Origin: Ceratopteris richardii
Taxonomy: Eukaryota > Streptophyta > Polypodiopsida > Polypodiales > Pteridaceae
NCBI GenBank assembly: GCA_020310875.1
Contig: CM035406.1
Span: 219,070,863 to 219,134,862 of the forward strand
Direction of reading: 5' to 3'
Length of the DNA stretch: 64,000 nt
Position 1 is the stretch's first letter; every line of letters starts with the position of its first letter. Below, piece by piece: positions 36,093-48,766 of this stretch. A program made the position numbers and the translations under genes. The notes beneath the pieces are model-generated. The model was not told the DNA's origin. It did not search any database and saw only the letters and a program-made list of their open reading frames with translations.

Positions 36093-36132
36093 CCTCTATA
36101 GTGCTAGAATGTTGAAATGAGACAATGAGTCT

Positions 36133-36143
36133 CCTTTTATAAT
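36133..36143 (-). promoter_or_regulatory. TATA box of the H3 variant gene
   Basis: On the minus strand ATTATAAAAGG lies about 41 bp upstream of the ATG at 36092, implying a short leader. It supports an independent promoter for this gene, separate from the transposase gene that ends at 36292 about 150 bp upstream. Confidence 0.6.
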
Positions 36144-36291
36144 GTTTCACTTAAAAAGGTTCTGTTCACACCTGAATGGACAAAAAATAGTTTAAAAATT
36201 AAAAATTACCTGAAAAAATTGCAAAGAAGAGATTAGTGTGTAGCAAACCTTATGAATTATTCAGAAAATGCCATGAATGTATTAAATGACT

Positions 36292-38439
36292 TCACTTCCA
36301 TGATGAACCCTCTCGTGTTCTTGTAGCTCGCCATTGAGCATGACGTAAAGGTCCCAATGATGACTTCCATTTTTCACTAGCTAAGTTGTGTTGATGAAAT
36401 CTTGCAAGTTTTGCAACTTTCGACTCCTTGGCTCGTTCCATTGCATATGTCCTTGAAAATGCAGTACGATAAAACCAATTAAACATCTCTTCCATATAGT
36501 TTGATTGCATTGCACCACCACCATGTCGTGTGTTCTTGAAGTAAACACCTCTAGCCTTGTAATGTGACTTCTCCATTCCTTGTGTACTAAAAATCTCCAA
36601 TGAACCATATCGATGCATAAAAAATGCTCCATGTGCAAATAAAATATGCTGAAATGATATAAGTACATATAACACAATCTTATCAACAAGAAAATTGAAA
36701 AAATAAGAAAACTTACAATGTAATGTGTAATATTGCTCTCTCCCCAAGATAGGATGAAACACTTTGCAAACTCCATTAATGTATCTTGAAACAACTGACG
36801 GTCATTTTTGTTGGAGCTATTAAGACTCATTAAACCTACCAACTTATCTAAGCATGACCAAACCTTCTTTCGCCTATTACTAAGGTCAATTTGAGAATCA
36901 TTATCAGTGGTGATCATGCACAAGTCTTTCCATAGCTCCCTGCATTCATTTTTCTTAGGGCTTACACCTGTTCTGAAAAATTTTCTTGCCTTCTTCCCTG
37001 TCATTGACACTTGTTGCAAACTATTTTGCGATTCACCAGGTTTTTTGACAACTAGAGTTACATTACCACCATGACAACCAATCGAATTAAGCAACTCTTC
37101 CAATTTTTTGATTGCTTGTACAAATTTATCAATTGGCTTCATGGAAAATGCATATTCTATGTGGAGCTTCAATAATCTATCAAATATTCTCATGAAAGCA
37201 TGCAATGTGCAAAAGTGAACATTAACTAATGGAAATGGAATAATGGGATTCCAATCTTTATCTAATGTGTCACGGTTAGGTATTTCTAACATTGGACACC
37301 TTAGCAAAGGTCTATCCCATTCCGTGGAAGTAGGTGCATCTATGTATTCATCTAAGCTAGATAGTACTTTTTGTTGTCCCTTTGTTACTTTGTAGCCTCG
37401 AGTACAAAATGGACATGGATAACGAGCAGATGCACCTTGCTTGCAACCTAACATGCATTTGATAGTTTTTAAATCCCCACCCAAGTGCCAATCTATCTCA
37501 AAATCACCCAAGTTTTCTATGTGGAGCTTTGCACCATGAATTTGAGAAAGTATTACTTTAGTGATCCATGGGGTCCTACTAAAAATCCATGAAAGAACAT
37601 CATTGGATTCTTTAGGTACTTCAATAGCACCTAACCACCATATTTCTTTCTCGGATTGAACACTATATGTAGACTTAGAGCTAGAGTTACAACTTTCATC
37701 AGATATGGCATTTCTGATAGCTTCATTCATGAGTGTCAAACTCAATCTCTCCATTCGTCGTCCCTTTATAATCTGGCATTCATCTAACTTCAATATAAAC
37801 TGTAATTTGGTATTACAATCTGCATAAATTAGCAAAATCTTTATAACATCAAAATACAATGTATATCAAGGTAACAATAGTGCACATACCTGGTATAGTA
37901 GATTTGTAAAATTGAACCATTGCCTGTTGAAGCCTCTCCAAATCCACGAATATGTTGTTGTACTTTGTGTAAGGAAATCCATTTCCAACTGCGCTTTTCA
38001 ACTCTTTTTTGGATGTAGATAAATGATAAATAGACATAGGCATAATATCCTCTATATATAAGTAGTTTCCAAGAATACTAGTTATATCTTCATTGGACAT
38101 TGACTTCTTTAGCGATACCTTGTAAGGAGATGGAAACATATTCTGTAAAATACCTTCTCTTTCTAATGAATGCTTCAAAAGGTTGTACAATGCACTGTAT
38201 CCTTTAGTACTAATTCCTGCTTCATCACATACCATCTGCACGTCTCTAGGAGTGATAATATCTTGTAACTTTTTTGTGAAATCTTTAATCACTTTCTTCT
38301 TAATTAGGTTTCCTATCCGTGACTCCAAAATACTAACCACCTGCTTGTTGGTCAAACAAGAATTTAATAACTTGAATTGATCCTCTGTTGTTGATGATGC
38401 ATTAACATCTTCAACGAATGACCTACATAACAAGAAAAA

Positions 38440-38481
<42 letters not shown>

Positions 38482-39097
38482 AGTCTTCCAAAAAGAGAAA
38501 CGAATACAAGCCAAACCTTATTGCAAAAACTCGTCGTTTGCGTGCTCCACCACCAATTGAAAGAGAGTCAAAGGATGTTAATGATCGTCTCCTACGTCGC
38601 ATCCCAAGTGGAGTCTCTCTCAAGTGTTGGACAGTGTTTTTAAATTTCTCAATTGTTCTCTCCTTTTCTTCCATATGCTTTTCAAGCTCTGCAAGCTTTT
38701 CTTGTAAAGATATGATTGTGCTTTCAAAAGTGACCAACCTTGTATGATTTAGTTGATATTGTTGAATCCAATACTCAGTAATGGCAGTTGAATGTGTAGA
38801 TAATCGTTGACAATAACCTAAGAGCCCAGCTTTACCGGCACCGATGAACTGAAGTAAAGTTGAGAGGTTATGGAATGTTGGATGGTAAGAAGACATTGGA
38901 TCAGGAGGGTATAATGAACCATGAGTCCAAAGATCAATATTCTTTTCTCCAGCTTCACGACGCTCATTTTGAGAGTTCACATCATTGTTGCATTGTGTAT
39001 TTGGAGCAAACTCTCTGGGCACACGAACATGGATACTTGTTGATGCTGGGGCATGAGGACGTCCTAATGTGAGGTTTGTAATAGGTGTCAACACCAT
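36292..39097 (-). CDS. Predicted DDE-type transposase, four exons
   Basis: Exons on minus: 39097-38517, 38422-37890, 37819-36717, 36648-36292; together 857 residues with no stop. The introns (94, 70 and 68 bp) have GT-AG ends and keep frame; the first holds (TA)n. The N-terminal part has a coiled coil (residues about 130-165, LQEKLAELEKHMEEKERTIE) and a basic RRRRR stretch. The catalytic core is inferred: D384 in LKLDEC, D487 in GGDLKTI, a CPFC pair (C507, C510), H573/C575/H578 in HFCTLH, and E765 in STQGMEKSHY followed by RHGGG. This D-D-CxxC-H-E order fits RNase H-like transposases with a zinc-binding insert (Mutator/RAG-like group), but I cannot name the superfamily. It is the only enzyme candidate in the element. 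Confidence 0.78.
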
Positions 39098-39656
39098 CTT
39101 TTCCAACAATTAAACAATACTGAGAAAGAGACCAGAAATTTGTTTGGAAGAGATGCTAGAGCATGATTTTCTCAAGAAAAGTTTGTTTTCTTGGATGAGG
39201 ATGGGTAACAGTGTGTTTTTCCACTGAGAATAGCCAAAAATGTTGAAATTTTGAAAAAGTCATTTTTTGGGTGAAGAGTAGTTACGGATTTGATGATGTG
39301 GCACTCTACTTTTGGAGGGATTTTAAAAATATTGCTTTTTCAAAAGGAAAATTAAAAACTAAACTCAAAAAAGGTCACTTCTGACATATATATTAAAAAA
39401 TGAGCCCTTTCAAGTAAATAAACACTGAAATTGAGACTTTAAAAAAAAAATCATTTTTTTATTCCCATACATGCTCGAGTTTGATGATGTGGAAAGTAGA
39501 TTCCCTTTCTCTCTCTCTAAAAGAAGAGAGAGAGGAGCCTAGTAAGCCTTAAAAAAAGCCTACTCCAGCCTACTAAAAAGTGCCCTATTAAATGCACTTT
39601 GTCCCCTTAGACAACAGCAGAATGAGGCTTAATCCCTGAAAATTAGGGATCCTTAC
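39098..39656. other. Right subterminal region of the DNA transposon
   Basis: Upstream of the transposase start, AT-rich, with no open frame. It holds A runs, short CT repeats and repeated AAGCCT / GCCTACT words near 39540-39580. The promoter of the transposase should lie here; no single TATA box stands out. Confidence 0.5.
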
Positions 39657-39695
39657 AAGGCCCATGCAGGGTTCACCCTTTTTCCTAATGGCATT
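39657..39695 (-). repeat. Right terminal inverted repeat
   Basis: The reverse complement reads AATGCCATTAGG, an A/G run, GGTGAACCCTG, CATGGGCCTT, pairing with 30282-30320. Right flank resumes copia B1 gag at 39696. Confidence 0.88.
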
Positions 39696-40160
39696 TCATA
39701 TATCTTTAGATGATTCCAATCCTCTGATGTGTGGTAGCAAATGATCTGAGATTGTATTGTAGATGTAAGCTTTTGCACTTGCATCCTTCTTATGCCAATG
39801 CTTTAAAGCATCAAGTTCTTCTTTCTTTGGTTGGCTTCTTCACTTGTTATGTACACCATGAGATCCTTACTCATAAATAAGGCTTCCATTCTCATTACCC
39901 ACGGGTAATTATCTATGTCTAGTTTGTCAATGGAAATATGATCTGTCATACTCATTTCCTTCTATTGCAACCTGTGAGCTTCAAGGATAAAGGATAATAC
40001 CTTTTGAAGTTCTTTGTGTATGAAGATACTTTTGAAGTAACCTTCTGATGCCTTGAGTCTTCCAATGCTTCAACTTTCAAACTTTAATGAAAACTTTTCC
40101 AAAACTTCTCATACCTTTGCCACCTTCTACTCTCTAGAACCTTTCTGGTCTAATACCACT
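39696..40160 (-). pseudogene. B1 5' gag remnant and primer binding site
   Basis: This continues B1 beyond the DNA transposon and is colinear with B2 44694-45128. It is the start of copia gag in broken frame plus the short leader. GGTCTAATACCAC at 40147-40159 is the complement of GTGGTATTAGACC, the primer site of B1, one base from the LTR. Confidence 0.8.
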
Positions 40161-41202
40161 TGTTGATGTGTGAAACACCACAAGAAATGAATTAATGTGA
40201 CACTAGACAACCTCTATGGTCACCATTAACTCATTGCCACTCCAAACTTTGAGAAATGATAGCCAAAACCAAGAAATTTACTTCTTCAAAACTTTCTAGT
40301 CACTTCACTCTTTTGCTTATGTCTCTTAGCACAGAAATTATTTCTTCAAGATCTTTTGGTGGATAAAACTACTGGCATAGAGCTTTTCAACAAGATATTA
40401 TTTGGAATAAAGGCATCTCTAGAACTCAAGTTATGGCCTTCACAAGATCACATTGTATGAGTTGTCAAAACTAGACATTTTGCCTCTTTTAGTAGAAATG
40501 ACTATCTAAAAATGCAAATTCGATGCCTAGCATCAACTTGCAACCAAAAATCGATGCCATGCATCTACTTGGTACTTTTTCAACCACTGTTTAGCTCCTA
40601 AAATACGCATGTGAACACAAGATATGAACATGACCACTTTTATGTGGGAAGTCGATGCCAGGCATCAACTTTATGCTAAAACTCGATGTCAGGCATCGAA
40701 TTGCTCCACAAAGCTCATGTTTTAAGAAGATTCAACAACATATACAACTTAGAGAATGAAAACAATGAATTATCAGCAGAACTTGATGCCAGGCATCCAG
40801 TTGCTTGGAAAACTTGAACTTTTCAACTCATCACACAGTAGGCAAGCATGGAGATGATGGAGAGAGTCTCATACACAGAAGTTTACTTAGTTTTTCTCAT
40901 AGCTATGAAAAAACTCAGAAGTTTACAGGTGCTTTCTCACTCAAAGAATCCCGACTATACTCACTCATACAAAATGAACTCCTTCTCACATTCTACCACT
41001 CTCTTCCACTTCACGTCACTTGATACAAACTAACTTATAGAGTTTTTCTTAATCTCGTGACTTTAAAAAAAATTCTAGAACTAAAGTGAACTAACTTTAC
41101 AAATATAATACACGTGAATTTGTCCCTTCACATAGGCATTTAGTTTTCTTCTAAAGGTTTGACCTTCAAAAGTATGTCCAATTAGTGATTGTTTCTGCAA
41201 CA
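40161..41202 (-). repeat. Shared copia B LTR (B1 5' LTR and B2 3' LTR)
   Basis: 1042 bp with TGTTG..CAACA ends. A primer site abuts its left edge and a polypurine tract (AACTCCCCCTCAATCAC at 41203-41219 on plus) abuts its right edge. It matches the interrupted LTR 18699-26518. TCGATGC..GCATCGA-type motifs occur at about 40520, 40550, 40650, 40682 and 40783. Confidence 0.92.
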
Positions 41203-41239
41203 ACTCCCCCTCAATCACTAATTGACATTCTCTGTTTCT

Positions 41240-44200
41240 TCATATCATCTTCTTTTCTTTTACTCCTACCATGCTTTTGAATTTGCTCGTCTTCACACCA
41301 TCCAAGCTTTTTGTCATTATATCTGCTATCTGATCTTTTGTAGAAATGTACTCCACTACAATTTCTTTCTCCATTACCTTTTCTCTCATGAAATGATAAT
41401 GTATCTCTATATGTTTTGTTCTTGCATGAAATATTGGATTTGCTACAAGATAAAGTAAACTCACATTATCTCCATGTATTGTAGGTATACCTTGATCAAT
41501 GCCCAAGCTTTTGGATAATGTCTGCATCCATATGACCTCCTTAGCTACTTCCACAAGTCCTTTGTACTCAGCTTCAGTTGATGATAATGCTATTGTATGT
41601 TGTTTCTTCGAACACCAACTTACAAGCTTATCACCAATATATATCATGTAACCATGAGTTGATCTTCTGTCATCTTGATTACCTGCCCAGTCTAAATCAC
41701 TATAGGCTCTCAACTTCAAACCTGAAGTAAAAGGATAATATAACCCTTCCTTTATGGTTCCTTTGATATATCTGAGAACTCTTTGACCTTCAATCCATTG
41801 TGGATCCTTTGGACAATGCATGAATAGTGACAAAACTCCCACTGCATAACTAGTGTCAGGTCTTGTTAGTGTAGCATAAATCAAACTACCCACAAGAGAT
41901 TGATACTTCCTTATATCTTTGTATTCTGCACCATCATATTTACTGAGCTTGTGATTAACTTCAAGTGGAGTTGAAGGTTCTCTACAATTTTCCATATTAA
42001 ACTTCTTCAATACATTCAGAAGATATCTTTCTTGTCATATATATATGCCATGATCTCTATAGGTGACTTCCATACCAAGAAAGTATGATAACTTTCCTAG
42101 ATCATTGATCTTGATTTCTTTTTCAAGTAATCTCTTTACCTCCTTGATTCCTTCATTTTAAGTACCTGTGATTATAATGTCATCTACATAAATACAAATG
42201 TAGATTGTACCTTCCTCTGTTCTTTTGATGAGTAGACTTGGATCTGCTTTTGAACTTTGATATTGAAGATCATTGAGATACTTCACCACTCTATAGTTCC
42301 ATGATCTTGGAGCTTGCTTCAATCCATAGAGTGCTCTTCTCAATCTGCAAACAAAATTTGGATACCTAGAATCTATAAACCCTTGAGGTTGTCCCATGTA
42401 TACCTCATCTGATATGTATCCATTCAAGAATGCATTATTTATATCCACTTGACTGAGATTCCAGCCTTTTGAAGTTGCAATAGCAATGATTGTCCTTATA
42501 GTTGACATCTTAGCTACAAGACTAAATGTCTCATCATAATTTATGCCATAGGTTTGGGCATAGCCTTTCACCACCAGTCTAGCTTTGTGTCTCACTATAC
42601 TTCCATATGCAAGCTTCTTCACTTTATAAACCCATTTATTTCTAGTTACCTTCTTACCATTTGGTTTAGAAACAAGTTCCCATGTCTTGTTCTCCTCTAG
42701 TGCATTGAATTCTTCCTTCATTGCTTCTTGCCATTGTTTTTTACCTTTTGCTTCATCATAGTTATGAGCTTCTTCATCATCTTTGACCATATATGCATAG
42801 TTCTTCTGAGTTATGTAAGAAGTATCATAAAAATACCTTTCTGGTTGTCTTCTTGTCCTACTTGACCTTCTTGGTTCACATTCTTCATAAGTGTCTAGAT
42901 ACACCTCTTCATCAAATATAGGAGCTTCTTCATTCCTTCTTGTTAATCCACTTCTAGATGTACTTGCTTGCATATAGCCTTTATCTTCATCTACCTGCAC
43001 AATTGATTTTCCTTTCTCACATCTTCTTACCTCTTCTTCAAATTCTTCAGCAGTATGACTTTGATCTGCATACCAACTATTTTATTCATCAAATGTAATA
43101 TCTCTAGAAACAAGAAATTGTCTGGTTAGAGGTCTCCACAACCTGTAACCCATCTGCTTCTCATCATAACCAATCAACACATATTTTTCTTCCTTTGGTT
43201 CAATTTTATGTCTAAGTTGTGATGGCACATAAGCATATGCAATTGATCCAAACACTTTACAATGATCTAGTGTCGGTTTCTTACCCCACCAAGCTTCATA
43301 TGCAGTCATTCCATTCAGAGCTGCACATGGTAATCTATTCACAAGATATGTAGTTGTATTTATAGCCTCAGCCCAAAGATAATTTGGACAATTCTTCTCC
43401 TTCAGCATAGCTCTAGCAAACTCAACCAAAGTCTTGTTTCTTCTTTCTGCTACACCATTTTGTTGTGGTGTATACTTGCAGGTTATTTCTCTTTTAATAC
43501 CTGCATTCCAAAGATAATCATTGAACTCTTGGGAGAAGTATTCTCCCCTCCATCAGACCTCAGTCTCTTAAACTTTTGACCTGTGAATCTCTCTGCATAT
43601 GCATGAAAACTTTGGATCTTCAACAAAAACTCCCTCATTTGTAAACCTAACTTGAAAACCTTTTTCAACTATCTGTCCCACACTAATCAAGTTTTTGGGT
43701 ATTGTGGGAGCATACAACACATTTGTTAGCAAATCTGCTCCACTCTTATATTTCATTTTTCCAATTGAATGTACACTATGTCTTGTATTATCACCTGTTT
43801 GAACTGTATGACTAGAAATGCCTTTTTCCAATTCTGACATCAATTCTATGTTTCTAGACAAATGATTAGAACATCAAGAGTCAATGTAAAATACCTTTAG
43901 ATCTTCTTTATATGATGTGCTGATTGAGTTCATCATCAATGATGTATGACCTTCATTCTGTGTGTAATTTGCATAATTGTAGTAGGTGGTGTTGTAGGAT
44001 TGATTGTGTTCCCAACTTCTTCCTCTACCTCTACCATAGCCTCCTCTTTGACTTTGTCTACCTCTCTGAAAATTACTTTGACATCTTCCATCTCTGCCTC
44101 TACTATTGTTATTCTGATTTTGATTTGATCCTTGTTGATTGTGCCAAAAGTCATGAGCCAAATGATTACTCAATCCACAAATCCAACAAGCCTTCTTATT

Positions 44201-45128
44201 GTTATTCTGATTACCTCTTCCTCTTCCAAAACCTCTTGGTCTTCCTCTGCCAGTGCCTTTACCTCTAGCATAATAAACTTGAGAACTCAATTCCTCTTCA
44301 TCCTTTGCTTTACCTTTATCTCCTTTCTTCTTGTTCTTCATGTTCATTGCAGAACTTTGTCCTTTCTCCATCTCCCTTCAAGTCTTGCTCAAATGTGGGC
44401 ATCAAACCAAGCAATTGATTCAAGTCTGGACCATAATGATTCAAAGAAAATTATGTTAACAAGACAAAAGGTTTCCACCTTTCATGTCCTCTCAAACTTG
44501 CAAGCAACTGAGCAATCAATCTGTGATCTTCAACATCTTCATGTATGGATCCAAGACTATCTGCTAGATCCTTCATCTTAGTGACATAGTCACTATTAGT
44601 TTGACATGGCTTCTTCTTGAATGTTGTAAATTCTAACCATAGACTTGCTTTCCTTGCTTTGGTAGTACTTTGGAAATGATATTCCAATGCATTCCATATA
44701 TCTTCAGATGATTCCAATCCTCTTATGTGTGGTAGCAAATGATATGAGATTGTATTGTAGATGTAAGCTTTTGCACTTGCATCCTTCATACGCCAATGCT
44801 TTAAAGCATCAAGTTCTTCTTTCTTTGGTTGGCTTCTTCACTTGTTATGTACACCATGAGATCCTTACTCATAAGTAAGGCTCCCATTCTCATTAGCCAC
44901 GTGGGGTAATTATCTCTGTCTAGTTTGTCAATGGAGATATGATATGTCATATTCCTTTCCTTCTATTGCAACATGTAAGCTTAAAGGATAAAGGATAATA
45001 CCTTTTGAAGTTCCTTGTGTATGAAGATACTTTTGAAGTAACCTTTTGATGCCTTGAGTCTTCCAATGCTTCAACTTTCAAACTTTAATGAAAAGTTTTC
45101 CAAAACTTCTCGTACCTTTGCCACCTTC
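41240..45128 (-). pseudogene. B2 gag-pol remnant (Ty1/copia), 5' truncated
   Basis: On minus: gag 45128-44390, knuckle near 44180 with the last Cys lost (CWICGLSNHLAHDF), protease region 43861-43620, then a deletion of about 450 bp at 43609 that removes the integrase N-terminal half. Integrase C-terminal part lies at 43429-43082, RT at 43000-42158 with YVDDIIITG, and RNase H at 42010-41240 as a 256-residue open frame (SLIYATLTRPDTSYAVG, LSSTEAEYKGL, KHIEIHYHFMREK). The RT to RNase H step has a frame break near 42030. It ends at 45128, about 30 bp short of where the 5' LTR should begin. Confidence 0.88.
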
Positions 45129-48100
45129 AGCCCTTTACCATCAGATTACCAAGGAACAATGCAGAAAGGCATAATCTAGTGTTCCCACTGATACCCACCG
45201 ATTTAGAGTTCCCTGATGGCTTCACGCTAGAGGATTTGACTGATGAGGAGGTAGCAAGGATAATTAATGCAACTAATTTGGAAGTTGAAGCAGAGCAATT
45301 AAGTGGGCAACAAACTATCACGGACCAGCCTCATCCAACTCAACCAGAAGTCATCGAAGTAGATGAAGATGAAGAGGAGACTGTAGAAGAGGAACATGAT
45401 GATGAACAAGAAGGACCATCCAACAAAGAGGAGCATGAATATGAGCAACATATTATACCAGAACTTGCGAGAGCCCCAGCTTATACGAAGCAACTAAAAA
45501 GATTGTATGATACTATCAACTTGGTTCAGGAACAACACAAACTATCTTTGGCAACAGGAAAGGCCTTGATGAACCAGATACTTGAAGAATAAGGTGTAGA
45601 TGATCAATACAGGGCTACCCTCAACATGCTCGCTGATGCACTAGGAGTACAAGAGATCATGCACACCACCCTTGCACACTCACAAAAATTTGAGCGAAGA
45701 CACGGGAGACGTCCCCCCAGACTAGGGAAGCAAATAAATATTTTGGTATCAGAACCACATGGCACCACCTCCACAACCACTGGTACAACTCACTCCATTC
45801 AACACACTGACGAAGCCCACACCTCAAGTGCACCCCCATCACCACCTTTACCACCCTCCCCTCCAACTCCACCACCCTCACCTCCTACCACCACTGTCAC
45901 CACTAATGTAATAGCCACCATCTCCACTTCCCTTAGTGAAGCACAAACTGTGAGTCAACCGTCACAATCCGCACAACCTGACACCACCACTATTGTAACT
46001 GCCACCACAGACACTGTAATTCTAATGGTAGTCACCAAAAATCCCATTCCCCCTATCACACATCTCGGTGGCTCATATGCACAACTACACACACCATTAT
46101 ACACCTTCACGACCATCACCACACCTACCATTCCCATGTACACAATAACTCCCACGACCGCATCCACACATGACCTCATGGACATATCACCCACTTCTGC
46201 ACCTCTCCCTCCACCCATATTCCCACAATCTCCCATTCCCCCACCACCCACTTCACCATTCTCAGGCACAGCATACACACTCCCTTTCCCTTTTCCCTAC
46301 CCTCCTGCATTCAACACCATCCTAGCATCCACTCTTGTCAATAATGTATTCAATACTTTGTATCAATGTATGTCTCAATTACAACATCATTACCAACATT
46401 TAGATGCTCAGCATACGAGCCTGTTTAGAACCCATGAAACACTACAAGAAAGATTCATAAACTTGGAGAAGGACAAGAGGCTACTACAACAATAATATGA
46501 TACCTTGCAGGCACAACATGATCAATTAGTGGCCGATCCCCCCCAACCAGATACAGAGGAAAAACAACAACTCGACGAAATGCTACATGCCCAAATAACA
46601 AACAATCTCAAGCTTCAACGTAATCTCACATTACTACGGAAACACATGTCTGCAGCACTAGAAGAAAATAAAAGAATCCAACGACAGAATGAAGAAAACC
46701 TAGAAGCAGCAATGGAAGGATCACCATAGGAGATCGACCCGGAGCGCTTCAAAGCCATCCCGTCAGCAAACATGCCAATCATGTTGGACACCCATGCCGA
46801 CCTCCTAGAGGCATATGATGCCTTAGAAAAAGAGTGGGATGACCTACAAAAGCAATTGGCCACTCGGCGATAGCCACCAAAAGAAGTAGCAGCCGCAGCT
46901 GACACATCCGAAGAGGTAGCAGAACTGAGAGCACAACTGGCAGAGCTGCAAAATAGAATTCTCCAATATGAACATCAACCTTCTCCCCTCGTGGAGCCCG
47001 AGCCGGAGGACCTAGTTCAGATTGAAGTCAAGGAGACTTTCGAGGACCCTTATATATCCATGCCTATACCAAGAGGTAAACAAACAAAGGAAGGAATGAA
47101 CACATTTGAGATTGAAGCTCCATAATGGATGCAAAGATTAGAAAAGGTAGGTCCAACCCATGATGATATAGTTGCAGTGCAGATACAGTCCATGTCCCGA
47201 CTGGAAGAGGTTGTCATCAAATCCTATTACTTCAAATATTACTAGATGCAAAGATCAAAAAAGGTAGGTCCAACCCATGATGATAGAGTTGCAGTGCAGA
47301 TACAGTCCATGTCCTCACTGGAAGAGGTTGTCATCAAATCGTATTACTTCAAAAGTCGAGGAGACTTTCAAGGAGACTTTCAAGGACCCTTATGTACCCA
47401 TGCCTATACCAAGAGGTAAACAAACAGAGGAAGGAATGGACACATTTGAGATTGAAGCTCTAGAATGGATGCAAAGATTAGAAAAGGTAGGTCCAACCCA
47501 TGATGATAGAGTTGCAGTGCAGATACAGTCCATGTCCCGACTGGAAGAGGTTGTCATCAAATCCCATCGTCGTTGGATTGGAACTTCAGATGATTTGTTT
47601 GTTCCGTTTTGTGTATTAATGGCAGATTATAATGCTGAGACAAAGCAGCGCACCACAAAAGAACCAACCTCGGCAACACAATTTGCACCAGACGACATTC
47701 TTGAAAGTGCAATGCACGACAATATATTTCAACCTACATGGAGAATACGCCTACTCGAAACATACCCCGAAATGGTGTGCACTTGGAATAATATGCCCTT
47801 ATACATCAAGTATAACCCCTGCTACTGCCCTACGTTTCGACGCAGATTATGGCCTGAGTACACCAAAACAGTGATGACTGTCAAAGGATGTGACAAATGG
47901 CTAAACTATGTATATTTGGCACTGCCTCGTGGCCAACCAACAATAGCGTATATGATTTCAACAATTCGATATTGGGGCATTAGATTCAAGAATGTACCAC
48001 ATATCATGGCACAGATGTGCCTCAAAATATTCGAGCTAATGTTGGTTACATTCTGGACCTTTAAAAATTTCAAAGAACCTCACCTTTCAGCTCTAGGTTT

Positions 48101-48268
48101 CAATGAAGGCAACCAAGACCTCGTCTATGATATGAGCACCGCACCATCCATCAACATTGTATATGTGTGGCATGCTCGTATCAAATATCTCCCAGCCTGT
48201 TTCAAACAAACGTTTGAAGAAATGTTTATCACAGGGTTCTGGGAATATCATTCAGGGATATTCATACC
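45129..48268 (+). pseudogene. Element F extra ORF: acidic, proline-rich, coiled-coil protein of unknown function
   Basis: One frame runs through most of the block with a few nonsense codons (45590, about 46493, 46727, 46872, 47124). Order: an acidic N-terminal part (EVIEVDEDEEE), a Thr/Pro-rich middle (45750-46280, PPSPPLPPSPP), a long Gln/Leu/Glu coiled coil (46400-46990), a duplicated segment, then a globular end with WKNM-type residues (FQPTWRIRLLETYP, KGCDKWLNYVYLALP, TISTIRYWG-like) to 48268. The frame is open at the 5' junction, so the start is missing. It resumes after copia A1 at 54286. I do not recognise the protein; it resembles the extra ORFs of non-autonomous plant gypsy elements in position only. 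Confidence 0.55.
47145..47562 (+). repeat. Triplicated segment in the F ORF
   Basis: The unit GGTAGGTCCAACCCATGATG..GTTGTCATCAAATC occurs three times (about 47145-47222, 47265-47342, 47484-47562). The longer upstream segment (GAGACTTTC..GACCCTTAT.. GGTAAACAAACA) occurs twice (about 47033 and 47362). Copies differ by few bases, so the duplication is recent. Confidence 0.85.
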
Positions 48269-48564
48269 TGTTACCGTTAGTGTCCATGTGAAAGGCCAAA
48301 TGGCCATCGGACACTTCTTTGTATATGTTCTTTAATAAAACATATAGTGGCCTGGTCAGTCACAGGCTGTAAGTTCGACCGCATTTGTAAGACCTAAGAA
48401 GTCTGTCTTCGTGCTCCCTGTGTACTATGTTTTCTGCGTATTCTACTGCCTCTGCGCGGAGTACTGTGTGCGGCGTCAGAGCTCGGTTTTCTACTCCGAG
48501 CATATCGTCGTGGAGCTCTCGAGAAGGAGAGTGCAGTGTGGTGCATCGCCATCGAAATACTTCA
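48269..48564 (+). repeat. A1 5' LTR
   Basis: TGTTACCGTTAG to ATACTTCA, 296 bp. AATAAA within TTTAATAAAACATATAG near 48333 may serve as the polyadenylation signal. Confidence 0.95.
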
Positions 48565-48577
48565 CTGGTATCAGAGC
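48565..48577 (+). promoter_or_regulatory. A1 primer binding site
   Basis: CTGGTATCAGAGC starts one base after the LTR; exact initiator-Met tRNA complement. Confidence 0.94.
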
Positions 48578-48766
48578 AGTTCGAGACAAAAAGCTTTGTT
48601 CCTTCTGTGCAAGCGAAGCGAGCACCCCCCCCCCCCCCCCGCGAGGCTTTCTCCAAGGCTTACGACTAAGGTGGCGACCAAGGCATAGACCTTGGCATAC
48701 CTTGTCATCCGAGTCACCGAATTCACCGTTGGCGCCGTTGGCTGCGCGCGAGGGAGGACCTCAACG

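Noticed and set aside
45627..46495. Host proline-rich extensin-like gene
   Set aside because: The Thr/Pro-rich frame is the middle of a longer frame with a coiled coil that ends at a polypurine tract and LTR, so it belongs to element F.
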